Source: Gautieria morchelliformis
Taxonomy: Eukaryota > Basidiomycota > Agaricomycetes > Gomphales > Gomphaceae
DNA: 64,000 nucleotides
NCBI GenBank assembly: GCA_015179125.1
Contig: WHVA01000040.1
Coordinates: forward strand, 248,001 to 312,000
Direction of reading: 5' to 3'
A program made the position numbers and the translations under genes. The notes beneath the pieces were generated by a model, which saw only the letters and a program-made list of their open reading frames with translations, was not told the DNA's origin and ran no database searches. Positions 34,634 through 45,860 of this stretch are shown piece after piece (within the stretch, counting starts at the first letter, position 1; every line of letters starts with the position of its first letter).

Positions 34634-35917
34634 ATGTCTATCCAAACCACCTCTCTACTACGGTGTACAAACGCATGTAGAAAATATGCTTCCGACACTT
34701 ACTTTCGTTACCGTAGACTTGGTCCTGCGGGGAAAGTAAGTATACCATCCTCGTGTCACTACCTCAGGTTAACACACTACTATAGTGCTTCGTTTGGATT
34801 CCCATCCTGATGCATGTTGTTGTTTTCGTAATACTCGCCGTCTATGGGCCAGCCCAAATCTTTCAGATTCTTTATGATCTCTCACAACAGCTCAAAGCTA
34901 TGCGCTTTGGCTGGTTGATACTGGGCAGCGCTTTGGGCAAGTGATTGCTATCTTTCACTTGGTATGACCTCATCCCTCGCGAACTCTTATCGCTAGTGGT
35001 AGCCTCATTCCCTCCTGTTTGGGGAACCTCGGCCTGCCTTAGTGTATGTGGTTTCGCGTATGGGTTGGAGGGCATCTACGTCGCAGCCCCAGCTACTCTC
35101 GTCGGCTCTGGGCTAGCTTTCATAATCTTGCGCCTTCTTTTCAAACGCCAAGTCAGTGCTTGGACGTCCAAGAATGAAAAGTGGCAGGCATTAGAACAAG
35201 TCATTGTCAGTGCTCGTCTCTTGGTTGTGCCCCTATGTCTGATGCGCTATTCTGGCCTGGGTGTTTAGGCAGCCAAAGGCTTGCCCCTGATTATCCTTAT
35301 TCGAGTGTCACCATTTCCACCTTATGTGTATTCACAAGCATTATTCGCCGTACGTCATCATCACGCCAGTCTTTATCTTTATGACAAACATGTTGCGATG
35401 CCCAGTCCATTAGTGTTGTAAAATTTTGGCAGTTCATGTTGGCTACTGTCTGCTTGCAGCCCAGAATCTTCCTGGCAGTTTTCATCGGCTCGCAAATTGC
35501 TAAGTTTTCTGACAAGGATGAACGAGGAAAGATGGACAAGAGTGGGCATAAAAATCATCATTACTCTTCTATAGTTGCTCACCGTGTAATGCAGCCACAC
35601 AGATGGTTAATGCGCTCTCTATAGCAATAGGGCTCCTCGTGGGGGCTGGCACAGGATGGTCAGTCTTATTGTCTTCACCCACAGGAGTTTCATTGAGGAT
35701 GGCTAGGTTTTTGTATCGGACAACACAAGCAAAGATCAGGTTGTTGAAAGAGCTCCCCCATGAAGTGGATGAGTTAGCCGCGGACGCATTAGAAGATGCT
35801 GATGAAGGAGCCCCGCTTTTGCTAAATTTTTCAGCTGACACGTTGATCGACGTGGAAGGTCATCATCATGCAAGTGAACCCGGGATCCCTCTCGATCATC
35901 CGTCAAGGTCAGAATAG
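34634..35917 (+). CDS. TVP38: Golgi membrane protein Tvp38 (DedA/VTT family)
   Basis: Multi-pass membrane protein of the TVP38/TMEM64 group, related to lipid scramblases of the VTT fold. Exons 34634-34735, 34786-34936, 34997-35205, 35269-35349, 35406-35541, 35595-35917 give 333 residues. Membrane segments begin at about residue 36 (VWIPILMHVVVFVILAVYG). The family core is clear: VVASFPPVWGTSACLSVCGFAYG, NEKWQALEQVI, KGLPLIILIRVSPFPPYVYSQ, QFMLATVCLQPRIFLAVFIGS. Intron 34937-34996 has a GC donor. The tail (EGAPLLLNFS, then a His/Asp-rich end) is hydrophilic. Localisation in the Golgi is from the family. Confidence 0.9.
34937..34996 (+). other. GC-AG intron in TVP38
   Basis: 60-nt intron with donor G|GCAAGT (close to the known GC-AG consensus) and acceptor CGCTAG. 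It joins LILGSAL to VVASFPP; no GT site gives this product. Confidence 0.75.
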
Positions 35918-36026
35918 TAACACCACTTGTACTTTGTATGCGATACACGATGGAAAGATGTTGGATATACGTCCAAGACGAGTGACGACGGGGGGATAAA
36001 TTAAGACAACATGCTAGGCAGTCTTA

Positions 36027-37349
36027 TCAATATAGATGGATGAAAAGAAGTGCTAGACTCGCGCCAAACAAGAATAGTAGAATAAACATCCTGCCGTCTT
36101 TCGCGCGTCGCCGAGCTTCTCGAAGCTGAACGTTCCCCTTGTCGACCATGGAAGAGGTGGCGATGGCATCTTCATGCAGCTGTTCCGTAACTTCAGTCTG
36201 CCGTGTGAGATGGGCTACAAGCTCCATCTGCAAGGCACTAATATCAAGGAGACGGGACTCGGCCAGTTGCACAGAGGCAAGGGTGTCCTGGACAGAACGT
36301 AAAATGTTGGCATTCTCGGTCTCAAATTGAAGAATTTGTGATGGTGTCAATTCAATCTCATCTGCATCATCGTCCGAAACGCCCAAATCATCATCCGGAG
36401 TCGGTTGATGTAATAGTTGTCGTAATGTCGACTGAGACGAGCCATAGTTTGAACTTGAGCCAGTTAATGATGATGCGAGGCTCGAGGCCAAACTAGATGG
36501 ACCACTAATCCCGCCTAGCCAACTGCCTTGATTTCCCTGGTGAGAATGATCCAATGTGCGTGGATCTCTCATCCCGAAGTCCATCGCCTCCTTTGCAGCG
36601 CCAGAGCCTAACGTTCGAGCACGTTCAGTTTGCCGCCTTATGCGCTCCTCTTGCATTTCCTTCTGGTTTTGACTCGTTTCTGCTAGACGGCGGTTTAAGT
36701 ACCACGTGATGCCAGAATGATGAGCTGCGACAAAATCGGAGGAAGGGGAGGAAGCGTCTTGTGTTAGCCTTGAGGGGAGAAGACGCAGGATAGGATTGGC
36801 CTTATGGGCTTCAATCTCCACTCTCCCTGTGCATTACGTGGTCAGCCATGTTAACGAGAAAGGGTGTCGATAGCGTACGTTTCTCTAGCAACTCCATCTC
36901 CTTGACTCTATCTGCGCATCGAGATAGTATGACACGGGCTTGCAGATCTATTTGGTCTCGTTCTTCGTTGGTGAGATGACGAACGCCACTCCACATCTCG
37001 TCCGATCCACCCAGATCGAGGGTGCGTGACGGCTGGCGCGAGAGCAGGGAACCGCCATAGTCAACATTTAAATACGGTCGTCGTATGCTGCTGAGCATGC
37101 GCGATAGCGTTGCTATGTGATTGAGCTGTATCAAGTTGTCAAGCTGTATCAATGGCGCGTTTTGACGCGACTTACGATGGTATACGCTTCGGCGACATAG
37201 TCTTTGCTAGAGATCAGCGCACTCTGCTCACCCTCGCGGTCTTTCAGAGGTCGTCTAGGTGGTCTAGTGATCCTGCGACGTTTCCCCTCGGGTAGGGCTC
37301 TCTTTTTCTCTTCGACAGACTGGCGGAACTCTACGGTGCGGTTTGACAT
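36027..37349 (-). CDS. UFE1: ER t-SNARE, syntaxin 18 / Ufe1 type
   Basis: Qa-SNARE for Golgi-to-ER retrograde and ER membrane fusion. Exons (minus) 37349-37176, 37125-36879, 36826-36027 give 406 residues. The N-terminal half resembles syntaxin 18 (AYTILNHIATLSRML, TNEERDQIDLQARVIL, RCADRVKEMELLE). A disordered Ser-rich middle precedes the SNARE region (ILQFETENANILRSVQ, LLDISALQMELVAHL, QTEVTEQLHEDAIAT) and one C-terminal anchor MFILLFLFGASLALLFIHLY. The second exon starts after the second of two TTGATACAG copies, since using the first would need a 32-nt intron. Good call. Confidence 0.88.
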
Positions 37350-37737
37350 TACAATAGGCTAAAACATGTATACTTTCTCACGTCCGGAGTATAAAGTTGT
37401 GGTTTATTTGGACAAAGCGTTCTTTACCACAACCGCGACCGCCAACGAGTACTTGTCTCAACATCCTCGTGCTGAAGACGACTTTGCCGGTGTCGGGAGA
37501 GTGATATAGCGTGCTCGTTTGAGGCAGAGGACTGGCTCTATTTTACCTTTTTCCGCCATGAGTTGCATGCACATTTCAATAATATCACACTTTTCTTCCA
37601 TTCGTATGTACGTCCAAGCTGAGCTGTGTCTTCTCTGCAATGAACGTCGGTGCAGTTCGTCCCAAGCAGGCGGAGCATAGTCCACAACAAGAATACTTCC
37701 GTGATCACTCTTGCCCTTGACCATTCTTGCCTTGACC
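37350..37737. other. Divergent intergenic region with one uncertain ORF
   Basis: Between the starts of UFE1 (minus) and the DCAF gene (plus). A 97-codon minus-strand frame (37751-37458; contains SILVVDYAPPAWDELHRR and EKCDIIEMCMQLMAEKG) overlaps the DCAF start. Its composition is protein-like, but I know no family and see no promoter signal, so I do not list it as a gene. Confidence 0.35.
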
Positions 37738-39930
37738 ATGAAGCTATCCAATGCTAGTCACCGTCAGAGCACTACTTACAATGTCCTCGCTGAGGTGAAA
37801 CGCAGCTCCCGTCCAGAGGCACGCCACATGCGCAGCAAACCTTGGCAGCGTCTCGCTGCATCGCCTAACATCTGGACTCGGCTGGAGAGGGTGGCTGTCT
37901 TGGGCGAGCACGACAGTGTCAGCAGCCATTCTGGCTGCGTGAATGCTCTCCATTGGTCCGCTGACGGTACTGTGCTAGTCAGCGCAGGAGACGATACAAG
38001 GCACATAACCTAAACCTCTTGTCTGTCTATACAGTTTACAGCTGACGTCGACCGTTGACGGCTAGGGTGCATTTGTGGCGTCTTGACGAGTCCAATGCCT
38101 CCGGCGATTACCCTCTAACTTGTACCGCAAAAATACATACGGGCCATACCAACAACATCTTTAACGCCCACATATTGAACGGTTCTTCCCGCATTGCAAC
38201 TTGTGCTGCTGATAGACAGGTTTGGCAACTTTTCGCACTATTGCCTGCATCACCATAACCGTTGATTGACCCCAGGTTCGCGTGTTTGATGTCAATCGTG
38301 GAGGTCTATCCCAGCATTCTGGGGAGTTGTCAGAGTATGAAGAAAATCAAGCATGTTTTCGGATTTTCAAATGCCATGATGGTCGCGTGAAGAGAATCAT
38401 CACTGAGAACTCTCCAGACTACTTTTTAACAGTGGCTGAGGTTAGTTAGCATATTATCTCCGTTTCACTTCGCCCAATCCTGCTATTTATCTAGGACGGG
38501 ACTGTCAGGCAGCACGATCTAAGAACACCTCACAAGTGCTCCAAAACGAACGACACGTGCCCATCGCCCTTGCTCGCTCTGGGTATAGAGCTCTCTACCA
38601 TTGCACTTTCCCCATTGACACCTTACAACTTCGTAGTCGCTGGAGAATCACCATACGTTAGTCACCGGGTATTTCTTTAGCTCCTTCCTACTAAGTTAGA
38701 CGCCCCCGGGCCAGGCATACCTCTTCGATCGAAGACAGACGGGACGTCGATTGAGAGAAGAGTGGGGAGTAGATTGCAGACCTGACGACATAACGTCGTG
38801 CGTCAGAAGATTCGGCCGTAAAACAAGGGCAGAAACCGAGGTAAATGGCATTGAGCATGTGACAGGTTCCCGTATGTCTCAAGAAAATGGGCATGAGGTA
38901 TTGTTTCCTATTCTAACCAGAAACAAACACTCAGTAGTAAATGCTATCACACAGCTATTACTTTGTGAGTAAAGTTCACTACTGCTGACACTGACTCATA
39001 ATAAGTTGCTTTAGCGTATAGTGCCGATGCTGTGTATCTATACTCTACTCGAGATCCGCCTGAAGCTAGGTCGACCTGTCAGACGCTCCTCTCTCCTAAT
39101 AAGCGGCGTAGGCTCGACCCAACTAGCCGTGGTTCGGACTATTCTGGCGACATTGCCGACCTGCCAACTCGCGACGATTCCATGGATATCTCACACGATC
39201 CGCATTTAGATGATTCTGACAATGTGGAGGATAAAGACCCAGATGAAGGGCAGCAGATCCCTGAGAACCTGCAGTCACCTGTTGTGTACCCTCGCCGAAG
39301 GTATCTGGGTGCGTGTAATGTGGAGACTGTGAAGGATGGTGCGTGGCAGAAGGACTGCTGCCGCCGCGCACTGACTTTCAATTGTTAGTCAACTTTGTTG
39401 GACCAGGAGACGAATACGTGGTATCCGGCTCAGATGATGGTGGGTTGTGTGGTCCCTTGCGAGTGTCTCAGTTAACTCCGGATTCCGGGCAGGTAATTTC
39501 TTCATCTGGGATAAGCGCACTGGCGAACTTCTAGACATACACGAAGGCGACGGAAGCGTGGTTAACGTGGTAAGTCCGTCTGATCTCAATTTGTACATCT
39601 GTATTGATGTTTCGTGAAGATCGAGCAACACCCTTCGCTTCCCGTTCTATCTGTCAGTGGAATTGACAACACTGTGAAGGTGCGCATATGCCTCAGCTTT
39701 CAAGGGACATTGTCATAAGGCTATGGCAGATATTTGCACCAACTTCTGGCTCCAGGAATTCTACTCGGATGGCGCAAAGGGACGACATCGTGAAGAGCAA
39801 CTTGAATACGACCCAGACAAGCCTATCTCTGTCCCGGCAGCCCATGCACCTTGCGAGTCTCTTCATGCACTACAGACGCACTTTGTCGCGCGACGGGAGC
39901 CCAGAGGATACGGAGTGTGTTTATCAATGA
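37738..39930 (+). CDS. WD40 protein, DCAF6/DCAF8-like, with a frame break near the end
   Basis: Beta-propeller resembling DDB1-CUL4-associated factors, substrate receptors of CRL4 ubiquitin ligases. Exons 37738-38000, 38066-38219, 38276-38440, 38495-38656, 38715-38897, 38955-38964 (10 nt), 39015-39338, 39389-39439, 39493-39569, 39620-39679, then about 39721-39930. WD-like blocks: HSGCVNALHWSADGTVLVSAG, KIHTGHTNNIFNAHI, CHDGRVKRIITENSPDYFL, GTVRQHDLR, YSADAVYLYSTRD, GDEYVVSGSDDGNFFIWD, VSGIDNTVK. An acidic insert (about 39130-39260) splits the propeller as in DCAF6. The first intron (38001-38065) uses a GC donor. At the last junction the canonical acceptor (ends 39719) leaves one base too many before LWQIFAPTSGS. 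Function by family only. Confidence 0.75.
38001..38065 (+). other. GC-AG intron in the DCAF gene (probable)
   Basis: 65-nt intron with donor AG|GCACAT and acceptor GGCTAG, joining SAGDDT to RVHLWRLDE. The donor fits the GC consensus less well than the TVP38 one; the family pattern around the junction is the main support. Confidence 0.5.
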
Positions 39931-40540
39931 GGTCACTTTTGTGGAAGCTGTTGTGGGTTGTAAGAGTAGATTCACATATGTATTTGTTTGGCGCTTGCTT
40001 TGGCGCGTGAAGGTCATGTACCACACACTCTTTGTCCGGCACCATTGCACTACATGCTCCGGAGCAGGACCTTATAGGTGGCTCGATAGATCGGGGTAAA
40101 GAGGAGAGCTGGTTTGCTAGTGTGTAGTGTGATTGACGCGCGTGGGTCATCACATCTCTTCGACCACCCTTGAGGACGACTGCCGGGATTTTGGGTCAGG
40201 CGGATGCTGGCTGCTTCCCGTCTATGTTGATTATAGTAATTTTTAAAGTATCGTGAGTATACCCCTTTTCAACGATTTTCATACATATTTGTATGGTGAG
40301 GAGGCTGCTGACGTTTCGTTGGCGTCGACCGCGACTTCCGTCAGCCCAACTTGCATCGCATCGCATCTTACGGCATATCTTAACTCGTGTTGCCACTCGT
40401 CGTGTTAGCAAGAGTCGTCTGTCGACTGGTGGGCCATTCAGGTGCTGCAAGTAATTGTCGGGCGGCAGACGGATTTTGAACTTTCCCACTGTGTCGTCGA
40501 CAAACACCATCTTTTTTTCTCCATTGCCCTTGGCTTTTTA
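39931..40540. other. Intergenic, DCAF gene to CTK1
   Basis: About 610 bp between tandem genes. ORFs here are short and without domains. An in-frame ATG at 40442 could extend CTK1 by 33 residues, but that sequence is unlike a kinase leader. Confidence 0.4.
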
Positions 40541-43500
40541 ATGCACAACACGCAGAACAGACGGAGACAACGAGCTTCCGATGGCTCGTCGCACTACGAC
40601 GATGCTGACGTTGATGCTCATCTTCCACTCATAGTAACCAGATTAGATGAATCACGTCCCTCTCATTCGCACTCTCAACCACATCATTATGCGCAGCGAT
40701 CCCCCTCTAGGCATGAGTACCCTGTGACAAACGAAAATTCTAGGGAGCACCGACCGCATGACCGTTGGCGACAAGGCGAATCATCATCATTCTCATCTAC
40801 TCACAACCGTTATACACATGCATCCGACACTAACACGTATGACAGTCAACGTCGAGATGATTATTACGATCGTGCAGAAGATAGGTATTCTACTTCATCG
40901 ACTAGAGGCTGGGTGGAACATTCAGACCGGGACTATGCGTCATCTAGTCGCATAGATCGGTCGTGGGCTTCCAACTCCAGGTATGACGTTAAGGCTTCAG
41001 AGTACGACCGTTGGGAAGGTCGCGAACGAGACGTTGGCCGGGATGGTTATGCTGTGTCTGAGCGGCGCAAGGACAGTTTTGAAAACGAGGAGGATTCTCG
41101 CGGCCGAGATCGTAGCTGGACTACTCGCGATCAGGACTGGGACCGCGAGCCAAACCAGAGACGTAAAGAGTGGACTCGAGACTCGCGATCTTCGTGGACA
41201 ACCGGAGCTGCCTCTACTCGGACATCGACAGAAGACCGTTCTTGGAAACCTGCTGCCTCATGGCAGCCCGGTGACCGACACCACTCGCAGCAAGGAACAC
41301 AAAACGTAGGGGCATACAATAAGCGAAAACCAAAAAAGCACAATCAAGTGCAGGGCCGACGAGGTTGGAATGACCAATATAGCAGGAAGCCCCACGATTG
41401 GAGAGACGGTCCTAGCAACTGGCACGATCCCCCGAGTAATAAGGACAAGTAAGTTGTCGCTTCAACTTTCTCCTCCTATTTTTCCTGACCATTGCGACAG
41501 AGAGAAAGTTCTCGTGCACGATCAGCCTCAGGCTAATTATGATTCACGAGGGACAAAACGCCGTCATGGCTCCACCTCTCGGTCACGTTCAAGGTCACCG
41601 TTATCACGCAGCTCTTCTATCGCATACTCCAGAACGTCGAAACGACCACGACGTCAAGGTACGCCGCCTCGAGTAGACCAGATGTCCAGCCGTAGCCGTA
41701 GTCGTAGCCGCAGCCGTAGTCGCAGCCAGACCAGGAGCTTGACCACTAGCCCTCGTCCTCGGTCCAAAGATATCACGCATCGTCCAAGGTCGAGGTCTGC
41801 ATATTCAATCGCATCTCATCGCAGTGACGACGGTCATGGCCGCCAGCGACATCGAAGCGTTTCTTCCTCTTCAAGTGGTAGTCGCAGTTCCGTCCAGCGA
41901 CGGCGATCTCTTCATCGACTTCCCGTGTCGTACACCTTGAAGGCTAAAAGTCTCCCCTTTCAAGCGGATCCCGAATCGCTCCCTGCAACTTTTGTTCCAT
42001 CTAGGAAGACGATTGGCTCGGATGGCCCTAGCGGATATTACAATGGAAGCACGCGTTCCAATGGCCATGGCAATTCTGATTCTAATGTCTGTCGCTTCAT
42101 TCACTGAATCTTTACTTATCTAATTCATATATCAGAGGGACGTAAGATACACTGCTCGAAGAGAGAGCGAAGCATTCCGATCAGAGTCGTCAGATAGAGA
42201 GACCGTTACCAGACAGGACAGTATGCTATCCCGAAATGGCCACCAAGACTACGTATGTTGTCGCGCCTTCGATATTCGCATTGTTCTCAGTTTTATTTGC
42301 AGCATCCCAGTGTGCCCGCACGGCATACAGAAGACACAGATCACCCAACGATCAGAGACAACAGTCACTCTCCATTGAGAGCCTTGCCTGCTTCAGAACC
42401 TGTGACGGTGGCTCCAAACTCACAGTCGATAGGTCGCATCCCAAGAGGAAGGCCAGGTGGACGACTTCTTGGGTCTGGAGATGCTGCTGTCAAAATGTTC
42501 TTCCCGGGAGATGATGAAGATGTCGAGATGAACCCACCTGCCCGCCTTCCCAATCCCTCTACCGCTGCCAAAAGCCGTTGGGTCACCCTTTCAGGTGCCC
42601 CCTCAAGGCTAGATGCCCCACAGGTCTCTCCCCCGAAAGCACAACCCCTCATTCCAACCCCTTCCCGTCGAGCATCCTACAGACGTGGAGAAGCTGACGT
42701 AGGAGCAGGAGAGCCTCCCCCACGCAGCCCACCGCGTTCCCAGTCCCCGCGGGCATCTCCGTTGGGCGATGTAGACCCTGCTGCCACGGCTATCCATACT
42801 CTCGAGGAAAGCGTCGCGCACCCTGTACGGATCAAGGAAGAACTGTACAAGATCGTAAGTCAAGTGGGTGAGGGTACTTTCGGAAAAGTGTACAAGGCAC
42901 AAAACACTGTTTCCCGCACATTCGTGGCTCTCAAACGTATTCGGATGGAAGGGGAGCGCGATGGTTTCCCCGTAACCGCCATGCGAGAAATCAAGCTTTT
43001 GCAGTCCCTGCGGCATCCCAACGTCGTGAAGTTGCATGAAATGATGGTGTCCAAAGGTGAGCGTACCTCTGAACGCCAGTGTATCATATTTTCATCCCCA
43101 TAATTTTTAAGGTCATGTGTACATGGTATTCGAGTACATGGACCACGACTTGACAGGCGTACTTTCGCAGACGCAATTCTCGTTTACACCTGCTCACCTC
43201 AAGTCACTTTGTCGTCAAATGTTAGCGGGCTTGGCATATCTGCACCACAAAGGTGTCATCCACCGTGATATCAAGGGTTCCAACATCCTCATAAGCAACC
43301 GAGGTGAACTCAAACTCGCTGACTTTGGACTGGCCAGATTCTACCAAAAGCGACGTCGGAGCGATTATACCAATCGCGTTATCACATTGTGGTACCGACC
43401 TCCAGAATTGCTTCTTGGCACGACTGTGTACGGAGCAGAAGTTGACATGTGGAGTGCGGGGTAAGTGCCCATATAGCAATCACTATTATCGTCTGTTAAA

Positions 43501-44047
43501 CGTTACATTTCCAGATGCATCATGCTTGAATTGTTCACTACAAAACCAATATTTCAAGGCAACGACGAGATACATCAGCTGCAGATAGTTTATGATATCT
43601 TAGGCTCCCCAAACCCAAACGACTGGCCAGGGTTAACTGAACTTCCGTGGTATGAACTGGTCAAGCCGAGAAAGCCCCCCAAAGGGGGGTTGCGTGATCT
43701 CTTCAGGAAGTCTGTTATTATATTTTATTTTAAAACCGTAGCATGACTTTCTGACCACCGACACCTTGGCTTTGATAGATGGTTGTCTCCGGCTGGTCTA
43801 GATCTTGCAGAAACCCTTTTGACTTATGACCCCAGCAAACGAGCAACTGCTTTACAAGCACTCGAAGCACCGTACTTTACAAGAGAAGAGCCCCCAGAGA
43901 TGTTACCAGAGTGAGCCAAGATCCTTGGCTTATAGTCCACCATTAACCACCAGTCGAAACAGATTGTCATCATTGGAAGGTGAATGGCACGAATTTGAGT
44001 CAAAGAGGGAGCGGGAACGAAAAAAGCGACGTAAACCAGAACCATGA
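40541..44047 (+). CDS. CTK1: CTD kinase catalytic subunit (CDK12/Ctk1 type) with SR-rich N-terminus
   Basis: Cyclin-dependent kinase that phosphorylates Ser2 of the RNA polymerase II CTD during elongation. Exons 40541-41448, 41501-42086, 42136-42252, 42303-43056, 43112-43460, 43515-43709, 43779-43910, 43954-44047 total 3135 nt (1044 residues). The first 700 residues are disordered, rich in Arg/Asp/Ser, with an SR array ([12 protein letters not shown]) at about 41690-41730, like metazoan CDK12. The kinase domain (about 717-1010) has [15 protein letters not shown], the cyclin-binding helix PVTAMRE (instead of PITAIRE), [16 protein letters not shown] and [16 protein letters not shown] with the activating Thr. 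The conserved end [17 protein letters not shown] follows a last intron at 43911-43953. Confidence 0.92.
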
Positions 44048-44105
44048 TTTATGGTTATAATACACATGCCAACATCTGTAGCTTGAGCCATATCTAGAAA
44101 GATTA

Positions 44106-45673
44106 TCATGCTGTCAATGCTACATTTGGTGCGACTAAGCCTTTCTCCGTTAGATGTTGCACGATCGTTTCAACCTGAGGATATATATGCTTGTCAGTCG
44201 CTGTTTAGACAGGAACGATGGTCATGCTCACGCCTGCCGCCGTCATGCGTATTTGCTGATCCCATTTTTTGGTCAAAGGGGCCCCTGTTTCCTCGGTGTG
44301 CATGTCAACATCTCCCAAGCCTCCAGCCTTTCCTTGAGCATCATCCTCCTCGGACCTCCCCTCAAACCAGATAAGCCTCTCTATTTGATCGATCGAGCCA
44401 CGTAGACGACCTTGCTCGATCATTTTCCTCGCCATTGTTTCAGCAGCGCCAGGTGTCAGATCGAGCAAGGTACCCAAACCCGCAAATGTAATGTTGTTGT
44501 AGATCTTGGAGCATGATAGAAGGTTGTGCTCCATTACCGCTCTATCCAATACCGTGGATGGCCCTGTACGAGTGCTAGGGTCGGAGTCTGTGAGTATTAT
44601 GTCGTCTCCCTGAACGGCAGAAGCCAATCTATCGTTGGACGATTGTCCGATCTTGGCCAATTGGTGCGATTTAAGCGAGCTTTCAAAATCCTTGACTTCA
44701 GCAGGTCGCAGAATGTGGTCGAGGAACATCTTTGTTAAGATATTGTGATTAGGAAGTTGGGCGGTTCGCTCATCCCTGCAAAGGGATGCCAACATGCGTG
44801 AACGATTAGGACCAGCCGGGGCCAACACTGCACAAGTAACTGCCGCTGACCTGAAAGAAAACATAAGCGAAGCGCGTACCAATGCATATGGAGAACGCAC
44901 AGGGCCTGGGACCGTTCATCTTCGTCGAGATCGCCGACCCAGCTCAATTCATGATACCTACTGGCAGCTTCAATAAATTTCCGGCCGTAGTCGTGAATCC
45001 TCGCTTGACAAAGCTTGAATGCAAGCTGGAGTTCTTTGTCTTGTGTTGAGTGAATGAGAAGCGCGGCACGGTTATAATAAGTTTCAGCCTGGACAGAATC
45101 CTCCTCTTCTAAGAGGAGACGAACTATACGAATATAGGTCTTCAGCTTCTCTTCATCAGTTCTGATTTATTAGAGTAAATCCCCTTTCACTAATATATGT
45201 GATGTAAATCATACCGGTGCCCGCGTCAAGTTGTATGGTCATCAGGACACGGGCTGATTCGCTGAAATCTTCTTCTTCCTCAAGAAGATCTGCAAGCTGA
45301 TAGCTTAAAATGGTCGCCTTCATCACAATCAACCAGCTGCGTATAGTTGAAGGTGATCTCATACGTTACACACCTGCTCTTCGAACCTAGTCAGTCGGGG
45401 TTGTATAATGCGTAGACAATCTTCCACTATGGCCTTTCGAGTCTCCCTGTCTCTGACACGCTTCTCATCCAGGGTCCTCACTAGCTCTGCTAGGACAGGC
45501 CGGCCAACTACAATGTTAACATGGTCTTGTGTAACAAAGTCAACAAGAAGATGGATATCGCTCGCCACTCTGGACTGGATTGCTTGAGCCAATATATCAG
45601 AGAGGAGGGATAGATAACCGATGGCCTGGTCTTTGGAGGGTAAGGACGTCAAATTCGACAGCTTCGCCTCCAT
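44106..45673 (-). CDS. CSN4: COP9 signalosome subunit 4
   Basis: PCI-domain subunit of the COP9 signalosome, which removes NEDD8/Rub1 from cullins. Exons (minus) 45673-45372, 45336-45215, 45150-44901, 44850-44232, 44174-44106 give 453 residues; an ATG at 45697 would add eight. Landmarks: RLTRFEEQV, LLEEEDSVQAETYYNRAALL, YGRKFIEAASRYHELSW, LAPAGPNRSRMLASL, then the PCI part LDRAVMEHNLLSCSKIYNNI and MARKMIEQGRLRGSIDQIE. The first intron is only 35 nt (45337-45371), and the second needs the downstream AG to keep frame (45151-45214). Identification is firm; those two junctions are less so. Confidence 0.9.
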
Positions 45674-45860
45674 CCCAGCGAAAGTTACGCGCCACACCAG
45701 AGAATAAAGTCACAAAGACGCCGCCGAGGCGGACCCTCGCTAGGCGCCGGCACATACACCTTGCTCTAAGCCGCCCACCTCAGGTCTAAGAATTCGTTTA
45801 CTTTTCTTTAGAACTAGTAAAACAAGATACAATGTATGTAGCCTTCGATATAATACAGAT

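Noticed and set aside
37458..37751. 97-codon minus-strand ORF between UFE1 and the DCAF gene
   Set aside because: Overlaps the DCAF start, lacks a promoter signal and has no recognised domain; too uncertain to list as a gene.
42609..43037. 142-codon minus-strand ORF
   Set aside because: Antisense of the CTK1 kinase exon; no domain.
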